64,000 nt of DNA from Ananas comosus (Eukaryota; Streptophyta; Magnoliopsida; Poales; Bromeliaceae), in assembly GCF_001540865.1 (NCBI RefSeq), contig NC_033622.1:1266504-1330503 (forward strand). The letters are read 5' to 3'. Each line of letters begins with the position of its first letter. The stretch's first letter is position 1. The notes beneath the pieces were generated by a model that did no database searches, was not told the DNA's origin, and was given only the letters and a program-made list of their open reading frames with translations. This document shows positions 24,689 to 36,100 of the stretch, piece by piece. The position numbers were made by a program, and so were the translations under genes.

Positions 24689-24826
24689 TATTTTACATAT
24701 AAAATAATTTATTTAATCTAAAAAATTGACTTGAAGTCTGAATAGAATATTCATTTCTAGACATTTGAGTTTTGAGCACACTCACTCCTCATATGTCAAA
24801 TTAATACTCAAGAAAACTTTAGTTTT

Positions 24827-25419
24827 CTTTTTTTTTTCTTTTTTTTTTTTAAAGAGGCACCTTCCTACAATTGACAACTTACTCAAAAGAGGCTGCTCTG
24901 GGAATCAACAGTGCGTGATGTGCGGTAACGATTTAGAGACTGTTGATCACCTGCTAGTTGGATGCATAATCAGCAGATTTTTCATGTACAATATCCTAGA
25001 AGATAGGCACATTCCAGGGCCGGGGATGGAGGTCAGGAGTGTTTGGGAGCTTCTGGCTGGGAACCGCCGCCAAGGGGCAGCTGCGAGGGATCTAATCAGA
25101 ATCGTAACCTGTTGGTGCATGATCTGACGGAAAAGAAATAATATTATTTTTAGGAGCCAATCATTTGACACTTTTTTGACTATTAGACGGATACGGGACA
25201 TGAGTAGAGAATGGACTGAGTTTTGCAGCTCTTAGTGCCTTGATTTTGAGTAAGGAGTACAAGTATCAATTTTCTGTAATTTTTTTATTTTAGTTTCTAT
25301 TTGGTTTTTTTTGTTTTGGTTGCCTTCTATGTTTTCTGAGGCTGCGTTGCCTCTAAATTCATTTGCTAAATGAATGAAGCAGGTAGAGTGCTACCTTTCT
25401 CTCGCAAAAAAAAAAAAAA
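24827..25419 (+). mobile_element. 5'-truncated LINE 3' end with target duplication
   Basis: A frame from about 24,850 codes the C-terminal zinc-binding (zf-RVT) part of a plant LINE ORF2: LPTIDNLLKRG, CVMCGNDLETVDHLLVGC, VWELLAGN, with RKRNNIIFRSQSF after a stop. Then come the tail, the hairpin ggtag-agtg-ctacc (25382-25395) and poly-A. It is flanked by aaaactttagtttt at 24813-24826 and 25420-25433, a 14-bp target duplication. The reverse transcriptase and endonuclease parts are absent, so the copy cannot move itself. Confidence 0.9.
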
Positions 25420-25433
25420 AAAACTTTAGTTTT

Positions 25434-26047
25434 TCTAATTAACACAAAAGAATCTTCATGCTGAATATATCGTCATTCGAATATTTTGTCCCGACATCCA
25501 AAACAGAGTCTCAAGCAAAAACTCTTTTAAAAGTTTATAAATCACATTTCTCGTCGAATCTGCAAAAGTGAAAAAAGTTGGATGACAAAAAAGAAACATG
25601 GCTGAAAGTTTGGAGGCTAGTGCTGGAGGAGGAGGAGGAGGAGGAGGAGCTTATCCCGTACACAAATGTATGGAGAGAATTCAACAATGGATCACAATAG
25701 TTAGGTGGACTGTACGTAGGAGCAGTTGTTTCCACGAAGAGGATTGGACGTGACATGAAGGGATATGTGAACAATGGTTGCTTTGGATGGAGATGGGATT
25801 GACACGTCGTTGAATCATCCATGCATTGCATAGTGTGATTTGATTTGCCCTTCCTCTAATAACGATCGTCTACATACGCATGGTACTGTATTAACTAGAA
25901 GAGAACTATCAATTATGTAGACAACTCGTGCGCTCTAACAACCTTCAATGTTTCCTCACATGATAGGTTTTTCTTTTTTTCTTTTTTCTTTTTTTTTTTT
26001 GTTACAATTATGTGACATAAGATGTATCTTGAAGAAATTTTCTTGTT

Positions 26048-26049
<2 letters not shown>
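25434..26049. other. Intergenic DNA without a recognised gene
   Basis: No known domain. The frame at 25,535-25,831 contains a Ser run from an (AGG)n tract at 25,624-25,650 and is not convincing as a gene. Confidence 0.45.
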
Positions 26050-26145
<96 letters not shown>

Positions 26146-26693
26146 TCTTGTGTGCTATTAGAAGCACAGAGACTTTCGTGTTCCTAAACTGCTTTCGATG
26201 ATGGAACTTTCAAATCGACGATCAACTTCTTTAGACTTGATCTAGCATATTTGAAGTGTCTAAAAAATAAATTTTACGATTTTTCGATATCATTTACCTA
26301 GCGATCGAAAGGGCTCAAAATCAAAAAATTTTAATGATTGATAAATATCGTTTGCTAGTTTAACATTGCTAGTTTAACAGTGTAGAAATATTCAAATCAG
26401 ATGAAATTTTGATAGAAATTTTATTTTTACTATTTACTGCAAGATCAAAATCTTTGATCGAAAATTTTAATACTTCAAATATGATAGATAAATAAATGAT
26501 ATCGAAAAATCATAAAATTTATTTTCTATCGCTAAATAAATGATATCGAAAAATCATAAAATTTATTTTCTAAATACTTCAAATATGGTAGATTAAATCT
26601 AACAGAGCCGGTCGTCGATTTGAAAGTTTATCATCGAAAATGGCTTAGGAGCACGAAGACCTCCATAGCTCCGTGCTCCGAATAGCACGCTAG

Positions 26694-26744
<51 letters not shown>

Positions 26745-26745
26745 A
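26050..26745. mobile_element. Foldback MITE whose inverted arms extend into microsatellites
   Basis: Core at 26145-26695: gtcttgtgtgctattagaagcac is the imperfect inverse of gtgctccgaatagcacgctagac, with inner arms of the ~545-bp family (gatcgaaagggctcaaaatc; cgatatcatttacct). A local tandem repeat (aaatgatatcgaaaaatcat, twice) lies near 26,496-26,560. Outside the core, (TA)n(GA)n on the left faces (TC)n(TA)n on the right, so the simple repeats are themselves inverted copies. Confidence 0.65.
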
Positions 26746-27314
26746 TAGTAGTTTTTTAATATTGAATGCAGTTAATTATGTGAAACAACTTTTACTCTTC
26801 AAAAGTTTTAAACTATCATAAAACGGTATTTTAATATTTTATGTTAGATAAATGTTGTTATTTCCTAGTGTAATAACTGCAATAAAGGGGGGATCTTCAA
26901 CCCACTCGAAAGTATATGTATATGTTTTGCCTCGCTTGTATTTTTGATTTGGGTGAAAAGTTGCTCCAGTAAAGTGTTTGCAAAAGCCAAAAAAAAAGAG
27001 AAAAAAAAAAAAAAACAGACGATTCAGCTGTAATAGGAAGTAGAAATAATACTCTTTAAGGTATAATTTTAAAGTGAAAAATCAAACCCCCCATTTTTCA
27101 TATTTCTAAAGGATTGAAAATTTTGATAAGTATTTTATGAGCTTTTACATTCCTATACTATAGCATGGTAGGTGGCTGCATCAAGCCATCAAAGAAGCAT
27201 CCAATATTCTGAAGGAAGCTGGAGCATAAGTCGGATGCTTACTCAATTCTTCAAAGCCTCTAAAACATATCTTAGATGCAAGCAAGCAACATCAACCTCC
27301 CAAACTAGCCCTAA
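26746..27314. other. Intergenic DNA without a recognised gene
   Basis: AT-rich, with an A-rich tract near 26,990-27,016. A short frame reading HQAIKEASNILKEAG near 27,180-27,230 is too small to identify. Confidence 0.4.
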
Positions 27315-27603
27315 CATTACAACAAATCTTACACTTTAAAAATACTTTAAATAATAACTAGCGACGCTTTAAAACGCCCGCAAGAAAAACCCCGACACTA
27401 ATAAAAGTGTCGAGCAAAAAATCGTTAAGTAAATATGTTAGGATAAATATACCGATGCTTTAATATAGCGTCAAAAATTTTTTATCAGTATTTGATAAAA
27501 ATATGTTTATCGATGGCGTGTAAATATGACGTCGGCACATGCCAAATATTGAAGATGGTAGAATAGAGCGTCGTCTCCGTCTAAAAGATATTTTGTTGTA
27601 GTG
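27315..27603. mobile_element. Short CACTA-type MITE
   Basis: Left end cattacaacaaatctt and right end atattttgttgtagtg are inverted copies apart from one change in the CACTA core. The 3-bp flanks are taa and tga, an imperfect duplication. Inner words gcgacgctttaaaacg, gacactaataaaagtgtcg and ataccgatgctttaatatag resemble the interior of the 62.3-kb CACTA element. No transposase. Confidence 0.65.
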
Positions 27604-28227
27604 TGAGCAGCATTTTGACATTTTTGATTCGCTATAAACATAATCTACTGTTTCTTCTGGACCAAAAAGCACTACTCAAACAACATCTCATCAAACATCA
27701 ATGGTTAATTAGGGTTTTAAAGTGGGACGCAAATTAAGTTCCTAAGAAGCTCCAGTAGTCCATGTTGGCTATTTATTTATTATTAGGCTAAAATGATTCA
27801 ATTTTTTACTCCATGCCAATAGGACTAAGAAAGTAATAAGTTGAGTTGGATGAGCCTACTGCGATTCACAAAAAATCTAACGGCAAGTGACCCAACAATA
27901 AACCTAACATTCAGATAGGTTAAGTCAGATCGAAATTCGTAAATATTGTAGTTGAGCATTAAGTGCGGAGGATACGTCCTATCGACACGTGTTTTTAAAA
28001 TAATTGGTTAATACTAACAATCTACAGTCCTGCAGTAGGTCATTTGTCATGTGAAGAAATAAGCAATCTCACACGCAATTATTTCCCCCCATTTTCTAAT
28101 ATTTCTTTCTGAGAAGAGAGAAGATGAATCATGGTCAATGTTCTCTCTCCATACCACACCAATAATTGGTTTCTCTAACAAAGTTACTGTTTGAGTTGAA
28201 ACCTAGTCCTATGCCTCTTATTAGTGA

Positions 28228-28229
<2 letters not shown>
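27604..28229. other. Intergenic DNA without a recognised gene
   Basis: No gene-like frame and no paired repeat ends seen. Confidence 0.45.

Positions 28230-28299
<70 letters not shown>
28230..28299. repeat. (CT)n microsatellite, about 70 bp
   Basis: Uninterrupted CT units. On the complementary strand this gives an Arg-Glu repeat frame that I reject as a gene. Confidence 0.95.
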
Positions 28300-28301
<2 letters not shown>

Positions 28302-28545
28302 CCACCCCTCTAGAATGAGTCATTCCTAGGGCTTAAAGCCCGTGGGTCCCACGGGGGTGCACGTGCAGGAGATTTAATGCACTCCCACGGGGAGATTGGG
28401 ACGTGCATGTGCGCCTTGTCTCGGTGATCTTACTGATCGAACGCGAATGACACACCAAAGCTACAGTAGTTGTGGCCCTCTTGGACTAACTTAGATACAT
28501 TAACATGTAGGGCCTACTCCCCATTCATCTCCCCATTCATCACGA

Positions 28546-28550
<5 letters not shown>
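28300..28550. other. GC-rich segment with a hairpin between two CT tracts
   Basis: Unlike its AT-rich surroundings this 250-bp piece is GC-rich and contains the palindrome cccgtgggtcccacggg (28338-28354), then gtgcacgtgcag and gggacgtgcatgtgcgc. The same CT microsatellite closes it on both sides. I found no protein, RNA family or inverted ends. Confidence 0.4.

Positions 28551-28591
<41 letters not shown>
28551..28591. repeat. (CT)n microsatellite
   Basis: Second CT tract, on the right of the GC-rich segment. Confidence 0.9.
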
Positions 28592-28592
<1 letters not shown>

Positions 28593-29964
28593 GCGCACAC
28601 ACAAAATGCTATTTTATAAGACTCTATTTGATTCAGATTAAGTAAAAATTATTTATTTTAGAGATGAATATAAAACTTAGATATAAGCAAACACTAGCTA
28701 ATTTTATATTTGGATGAAAATTGAATTGTTTCTAAAAATAAGATAAATAGTATTTGAAATCTTCGATAGTTAAATTGGATAAAAAAGAATAAGATTTATA
28801 ATTTTAAATTAAAATTATTTTATCTTATTAACTAACATCAAAATATTACTTAAACAATAATTTATTAATTTAATAAATTAATGAATTTATTAGCTATGAA
28901 TATTGTATAAAATAATAAATATATATTAATTAATTAAATAAATATAAAAAAATAATTTAACTTTTTAACTAGTTAGTAAATTATTTTAGTTCGATAACTA
29001 GTAAAAAAAATTAATTAGATTAATAAAAATATTAACGGCTGATCACTATAACTATTAGCTTAAATATAAACATATTAAATTATTAATAATTAATTAGCTA
29101 ATTAATTATTAATTATAAATAATAAATTAATTAATTACTTTATTATTTAAGCCATGGATAATAATTTAAATATATTAATTAAATTAGCTAATAATTTAAT
29201 ATCATAATAATTAAAATTAAATTTAAGTTTTAATTAATGTTATTCCCACTTGAGAACGAGCTTAGTTTCAAAAAAGAGAAGGAACAGCAGTTCTAGTTTT
29301 ATACCAACTTATTTCAGAAATCTTAGTCTCGCATGCGAAAATTTTCGTCTGGAAACAAAGAGGGGAACAAGGACTTATTCTTCTCTTGTTTCCGACCTAA
29401 ACACTGCCTAATAAGAGTGCAGTATCTCCAACATTCTATAAATGGAACAATCTCACCGCTCATTAATTAACATTGCCTGTACTAAATAATCCTACTCCGA
29501 TCTAGTGAGTGACAATTCAGACTATCCGGCGTGCAGAATCCTCCTACACATTATAGAGTCACACCAAATATGCACCCCTACTTTGTAGGACTAAATATAT
29601 TCAATCAAACTTTATAATTGCTTAAAACCTTAGCTGTTTCGCTACATTTACTGGCCAATGTGTATCACACTATTAAAAATTTGGTTCAAGTTACTAGATA
29701 ATGGCGAAAACAACAATGCACATAGGCCTTAGCTCATTTTATAATAATAATAATATTTAGAGAAATAATATTTAGAGAGAAATGACTCGATACTTTATTT
29801 TATAAAAAAATAAAAAAAAATCTTAACCGTCGATCAATGAAGGATAAAGATGTAATAGTAAGAGACAATTAATACAAACCTTGTTCTAACAGGATTTGTT
29901 TTGTCGGTCTTTATGAAAGCGGTGTCTCAGAGATAACCCATGTTCATATCCACCATTCTCTTCA
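28592..29964. other. Very AT-rich intergenic DNA
   Basis: From 28,620 to 29,240 the sequence is mostly A, T and taatta/aattaa words with no frames, an old decayed region. From 29,250 to 29,964 the composition is more normal, but no gene or repeat ends were seen. Confidence 0.5.
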
Positions 29965-29972
29965 CCTGAATG

Positions 29973-30282
29973 TAGGGGTGGAAACGAGCCGAGCTCGAGC
30001 GAGCTTATGTCAGCTCAAATTCGGCTTGAAATTAATTTCGAGCCTAAATCTAGGCTCAAGCTCGGCTTGAAATTAATTCGAGCCGAGCTCGAGCGAGCCT
30101 AATTTCGAGTTGAGCCGAGCTCGAGCTCTAAACGAGCCGATTGAAATTCTCGACATTATATAATCAATAGTTTAATTTTTATAGAACATTACCTACAGTT
30201 TGATACAACATGTCCAATAGTTCAAAATACAAAATAATTATAAAAAATGTGAGCTAGGATAACTTCCTGACTAGATGAGGAT

Positions 30283-30320
<38 letters not shown>

Positions 30321-30502
30321 AAAAAAAGGAGGGATTTGGAAATTTAAATATTATCATGTTTTAGGATTATGTGCAACAGTGAAAGTCTGAAAGAGAAAGT
30401 GTGTTATGTAAATTTAGAGTTGGGCTCAATTGTACGATTGTACTTGTTGGGTTTATTTTATGGGCCATATAATAGCCCAAATTAAATTAAAAGCCTATAT
30501 TA

Positions 30503-30555
<53 letters not shown>

Positions 30556-30832
30556 TATATATTATATATATATATATATATGAGTCCTGCTGCTATACTT
30601 TTATGAGTATTGGCTCCTTTATACTCATAAGTTTCGACCCTTAGATTTATTCCATTAATCATTTTCATCCGTTAGATTTCATACTATTTAACCAACTACC
30701 CACTCAACCATAGGGGACCACTATCATTCTAAGTTGGGACCACTATCATCCTAACCACACATCCCATCAATCAACGGTTAAAACTTTATGAGTACAAGGA
30801 GGTCTATACTCATAAGAGTATAGTAGTCCCAG

Positions 30833-30869
<37 letters not shown>

Positions 30870-31055
30870 GCTTTTCGAGTTTTTCGAGCCTAATTCGAAC
30901 GAGCCGAGTAATACTCAAGCTCGGCTTGAAATGAATTTCGAGCCTTTTATTTTGTTCAAGCTCGGCTCATTTAATTTCGAGTCGAGCTCGAGCGAGCCGA
31001 ATATCGAGCCGAACACGAGTCGAACGCGAGCCGGCTCGCTCGTTTGCCAGCCCTA
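29973..31055. mobile_element. Non-autonomous hAT element with GAGCCGAGCTCGAGC subterminal repeats
   Basis: Ends taggggtggaaacgagcc and ggctcgctcgtttgccagcccta are inverted relatives. It is flanked by a perfect 8-bp duplication, cctgaatg, at 29965-29972 and 31056-31063, the hallmark of hAT elements. Both ends are packed with short sense and antisense gagccgagctcgagc-type repeats, a usual transposase-binding layout. The middle is AT-rich and holds a (GA)n tract (30286-30318), long (TA)n tracts and a nested MITE. No transposase frame. Confidence 0.88.
30582..30834. mobile_element. ~250-bp MITE, family B, nested in the hAT element
   Basis: Ends gctgctatacttttatgag and ctcataagagtatagtagtc are inverted. 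The core has the family words cgttagatttcatactattt, aaccaactacccactcaacc and gaccactatcatcctaacc, with a small internal duplication of gggaccactatcat. It is surrounded by (TA)n, so the duplication cannot be read. It must be younger than the hAT element that contains it. Confidence 0.75.
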
Positions 31056-31063
31056 CCTGAATG

Positions 31064-32146
31064 TGTGAGGCCTATAGTTGGTCGCAATCGACCTTCCAAA
31101 ACCAAGATGAACCTCTTTTTAAAGAAAAAAATAATAATAATTAAGAGTCAGGAACTTGACCCTCTACTACGCTTATACCCGGATCTCTCAAGCAGGTTAG
31201 GTCGAGTAAATTGTGCATTTTACATGCAGACAATAAGAAAGAATTAGCTATTCTAATCACGCAAAAGTATTTTTGAACAAGAAGAAGAGCACATTCGGTC
31301 GAAGATAAAAGTAATCAACAATAGATAAAGATGAGTGAATTAGAATGGTCATAATATTTTAGCCAACTATACAAACCCAATGATGGAGAGCAAGTCAAAG
31401 AAGCGTTTTAATCACTGCAACCAGTGATAATATTTTCCATCAAAAATTAATGATGAGGCAAACAAGTTTAATTTAGAGCAAATTCAGCACATTAACAGTG
31501 AATTAGATGGGGATTTAGGATTCATGAGATAGAAACAAATTAAAAACTAAGACAAGTTAATGAGCAGGTACATAGGACATGAAAAATCATTGCTCTATTA
31601 TAAACAAATAGATCTATATGTCGCATCACATGCCATAACTTTAGAAGGTACATGGAAAACAATCTTCAGCAAATGTTAAAATTTTCAATGAGAAAAATTT
31701 ACACAACTCTTTTTATCCGCTTTGAAAGGTTTTATATAGATAAAGAGCTGTTATATCAATGTACTGTTTCCAATTTATTGAAGTGTTTTTTCGAATAAAC
31801 AAACGTCACGTTTACTTGTACCTTCTACAAGTTTAATATAATAAACACAACAGTCACAAGCACATGGAATAAAAGATTTTTTTTTTTTTTCTCTCTTTTG
31901 AAAGAGAAAGTTACCATGGTACATACTTCGTTTTCGCTTAATGTACGCATCGAAAAGTCAAAGGCATTCATATTGTGTTTAGAAGTTTTGATCTTGTGTC
32001 ACATAGATTCCTTTTCGGAGGTGCTAGAAAATAAATACAATNACATCCTTTTCAGTTCCCTATCTAAGTTCCCTGGGTGGCTTAATTTACCAAGTTTGAA
32101 TCGTCAGTATTCACTTAGCTATCCACTGATAATTGGTTTGAAAGGG
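31064..32146. other. Intergenic DNA without a recognised gene
   Basis: No recognised gene. An assembly N lies at 32,042. The frame that crosses it (31,898-32,149) has no known domain. Confidence 0.45.
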
Positions 32147-32509
32147 TAAAGAAGGATGTTTAAATATAATTATACAAATAAGATGATATTCAATATATAT
32201 ATATAATATAGAATTATACTACTATACTATCGATAGTACCAAATGCTTGATGTTATCGAGATTTCGACCGTTGAATAAAAGAATATACAGTTAGGATGAT
32301 AGTTGTCCCCTAGAGTTGAGGGGATGGTTGGTTGAATAGTATAAATTAACAGATGGAAATGATCAAAGGGTAGATCTAACGGTAGAAAACTCGATAGTAC
32401 CAAGAGCTTGGTACTATCGATAGTATAGTACCCGAACTCTCTCTCGCTCTATATATATATATAAAAGAAGGATGTTTAAATATAATTATACAAATAAGAT
32501 GATATTCAA
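32147..32509. repeat. 45-bp direct repeat flanking a family-B MITE
   Basis: A block beginning aagaaggatgtttaaatata and ending agatgatattcaa occurs at 32,147-32,191 and again, identical, at 32,465-32,509. Its last ~25 bp occurs a third time near 32,535-32,560. The MITE at 32,213-32,440 lies between the first two copies. Confidence 0.8.
32213..32440. mobile_element. ~228-bp MITE, family B
   Basis: Ends ctatactatcgatagtacca and tggtactatcgatagtatag are perfect inverses. The core shows the family words in the opposite sense to the 30.6-kb copy: gttaggatgatagttgtccc, tggttggttgaatagtat and agatctaacggtag. No coding capacity. Confidence 0.8.
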
Positions 32510-32712
32510 CCTAGAGTCCAGCACCAAGCACTTGGTACAAATAAGATGATATTCAACCTAGTTCTATATATATATATATATATATATCTGACTTAACAAC
32601 AAGTGGTCCATGAAAGCACCAAGTATACCCACCACAGCATTTCCACCTTAGCCTACAAGTTTAGATGCTAGTTTTTGCCGCATGCCCAAGTGAAATAACT
32701 TACGACTTTATG

Positions 32713-32721
32713 CCTATAAAT
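32713..32721 (+). promoter_or_regulatory. TATA box of the first HLH gene
   Basis: ctataaata sits 57 bp before the ATG at 32,770, followed by a CT-rich leader (ctctaccatctctctcattc), a typical plant core promoter. It also shows that the upstream in-frame ATG at 32,665 lies before the transcription start and should not be used. Confidence 0.65.
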
Positions 32722-32769
32722 ACCTATATATCACCTTTCTCTACCATCTCTCTCATTCACTACTCTTTC

Positions 32770-33024
32770 ATGTTTAGTAGGGAATTGGAGATGAGGCGAC
32801 GGCCTTCAGTTTCAGTGCGGAGAATTCAAGCAATGGTTCTTGCAAAGAAGAAGAAACCTTTCGAACTGCTGGTGCAAAGGAAACTTCAGGAGCTCAAGAA
32901 GATCATCCCCAAGAACAACGACAATGGTGTAGAGGCATTACTTCGCACGACTGCGGAGTATATATGCTTCCTAGAGTTGAAAGTGACAGTTCTCAGGGAT
33001 CTCGCCAACCTCTATGGTGTGTAA
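32770..33024 (+). CDS. Small atypical HLH protein, UPBEAT1-like (first of two)
   Basis: An intronless 84-residue frame. Residues 9-30 are basic (MRRRPSVSVRR, AKKKKP) but lack the His/Glu/Arg pattern needed to read an E-box. Helix 1 is about 33-47 (LLVQRKLQELKKIIP), a short loop follows, and helix 2 is about 54-80 (LLRTTAEYICFLELKVTVLRDL). This pattern matches the plant UPBEAT1/IBH1 kind of atypical HLH regulators, which dimerise and mostly do not bind DNA on their own; UPB1 controls peroxidase genes in the root. The frame is open to an ATG at 32,665, but the TATA box at 32,713 makes 32,770 (or 32,791) the better start. A (GA)n tract follows in the 3' region. Subfamily is inferred from motif shape only. 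Confidence 0.75.
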   Translation: MFSRELEMRRRPSVSVRRIQAMVLAKKKKPFELLVQRKLQELKKIIPKNNDNGVEALLRTTAEYICFLELKVTVLRDLANLYGV

Positions 33025-33060
33025 CACTTACTTTCTTTAGGGTGTTGTGTGTGTGTATGT

Positions 33061-33100
<40 letters not shown>

Positions 33101-36100
33101 AAGACATTTCTTTCTGCTCTCTTATGTTCAACCTAATGTGTTGTAGTATTATGTTTTACTAGGCATTGGAGAGAGTTATACTATTCTCTTTCCACTTCTA
33201 TGATTAGTATGGCCTTAGAAAATTTGGAATCAATCTCAATTGTAAGCCTTATGAAGCACTTGCCTGGTTAAGTGTAAAGTGATATGTAACTTCAAACAAG
33301 TTCTACTCTATCAATATGATCTTCTCTTTTCATTTTTTTAGTTTTGGTATTAATTAAGGTGTACTATGCGGCTAACAAGAAATTCTCTAATCACTTCATT
33401 AAAACAAGAGAGGTAGGATATTTCTTCTACTATATCAATAACAAGGATTTTCGTACCACAGTATGAAGCGTGCCGACACACGCACCTCATCAGACCCTCC
33501 TTCATATGCAACACGGTTGACAGGGGTTGATTGGAGCAGTCCGACCGTTACGGAAAGCCTAGATCCTAGATCACTATTGCTGCATTGGGCACCATAATTT
33601 GGTATGCAAGTTGGTAAACAACTATTTCCTACATATTGTAAAATGCAAAAGAAAATTAGAACCCTGATGAGAATATTTTTCTCTTTTTTATTGTTTTGTG
33701 GATAAATGAGTGCCTCTAAACTCCTATAAACCAAACAAGAAATACTAGAGAAGAAATGCTAAGTTTGCAACCCAAAATGAGTTGTAATCTTACAACTATT
33801 AAAAACCAAAAAGACGTTAGTAAACCCTAGGCATCCTTGGATGCAAGGTCGTAAGATTACAACCATTCTTGGGTTGTAAAATTAGCATTTTTCTAAATGA
33901 AAAGATGGGTTGGACAAGTACAAGATTAGATACAAAATTATATCAGACACTAACGAAGTAATTATCAATCAGTCAGAAGTCACTATTGTAACAGAGAAAT
34001 ATTCTTAAGCAAAGTTGACTTGTACTTGGGGAGCAAACCTCTGCATCCTCTGTGATATTCTGACAATCCACCTATAGTCCAAGTTCGAATTTTCCGCAGC
34101 CCCCTGCATAAAGAATTCTTGCTGGCAGAATGATTCAGCCCCACACACCAATGGAGGGATGAATCTGAGCCATCCACCTGCATACAGGGTTATAGAGAAT
34201 GTTCTCCTAAGTCCATCTAAAGCACTGGTTATTTGTTTGATATTATCAAAAAATAGAGATGATATCTCCTTTTCAAAAGAGACTGATAGATCGTCATTAT
34301 ATTAGTAATGTGAAAATCTTTTCTATTCATAAGGCCGCTAAAAATTTGCTCTTGTATACTTTCTAGGCGGTATTTTACCTTTTAACTATCTTACACGATG
34401 CAGTAGATTCTTTTCAGCAATATCTCAATTTACTCTACATTTTACATAAAGAAAGACGCTTTTCATATTTAGACCATTTAGATTAACTTCTATACTGTAA
34501 ATTTTAGATTAACTTATTTACTGTAAATTGACTCAACAATAGTACAGTATTTGAGATTTGTCGATATAAGAGTAGTGTTACAACTTAGCTCTAGACCTTA
34601 TATTAAGTTCAGTGATTTAACAGGTGAGATGGGTTTACGCGTAAAATAATATGTAGTGACCAACTTCCTTGTCACTTGTCATTGACGCGAAAGCTTATAA
34701 CATAACTACTAAATTAAGGTATGAAATTGAACAAGAAAACTAAATTAAAGTATGAAACAGAACAAAAGTACTTCATTGAAGAATGAAATTGAACAATACT
34801 ACTAAATTTAAGTATGATAGCGAATGATTAGGGTTAGAATGTTATGTGAAGTTATGATGACAAACCTGTAAAATATATTACATGTCATAATGCCAATACT
34901 GCATTTATATTATGGTCCACCATCTTCTTATGATTCTAAGATTCTGTACTAACTACTACATGGTTTCACAAATCTAGGATAAGTAATATATCAAAAGGCA
35001 CTACAAGTGGAACGGTCGCTTATTTTGATATACAAGGGCTTAAACCCCATTACACTTCACAAATAGATAGTTGAATAGTTGCTTGGGGATGGGAGATACA
35101 TCCAAAGGAACCCACCTTACATCATGGGAAGCCACATGGTATCCTTTCAAAAACACTAGAACAAAACAAATCTCTACCTATGGGCACTAAACCTATGTTA
35201 ATAAAGCAAAACGAATAAAAAAAGGGATACTTTTTGCTCAAGTTTGACAACTCTTACGAAAGAACCCTGAATTTAGGGCACACCTCAACATATAATGTTA
35301 AGGTCCCCAATACACTAATCATAGTTAGTCCATGCCTTTTTAATAACACATGGAGCCCATGCATGTGTGGCCATCTATATGGTGTATGCATGATTTAGCT
35401 TGTGGCCAAGCGCCATAATAGGAGCATGTGATTAGTACATCCTAGGCTACTCTCTACATTAGACTTTCTAATTGTACAGGTATTGGTATTTGTGGTCCTC
35501 AATTTAGTGAATACATGCATACTTGTTTTGAAGTAGGCTAGTAAATGATGATCAATTATGGAACTGGTTCTACAATTTACTAAGACTATTGAACAGAGTC
35601 GGCTTGTATTCAAGTCAGAGTCTAAGCGTTAACGAATATGAGTGAGAGGGTGGCCCAGCCGACATAACTCAAAGGCTTGGAAGTTAGTGTTGACTCTTGA
35701 CTACAAAAACCTCATAGATTTCATTGTTTCTTCATGGCTAGTTTGGGACAATTGAAGCTTCAATGCACGACTTAATAAGCTATACGCTAACAACTTACCA
35801 ATCAATTTAAAACAAGCAACTTCAGACAAAATCTAAACAATTTGGTTAGAGAAGCTGCTCAAGAAGCTGAATGTTAAAAGCTCATAATGACATGAACAAC
35901 CATACAAGCAAAGAGAATCTCGCAATGTTTTGCTTGATATGATATTCTTTCTATTTCAAAAGATTTTTGAATATAAGTTCCAAGAGCCGGGAACCCAATA
36001 ACCAATGACCTATACTTACTATGTTTACGTCTAGAATTAACTCTGAATTAGGGAGACTATTAATTAGTAATGACAACAGAAGAATAGAGTTACGTCACAT

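Noticed and set aside
32665..32769. Upstream in-frame ATG of the first HLH gene
   Set aside because: It lies before the TATA box at 32,713, so it is probably not transcribed.
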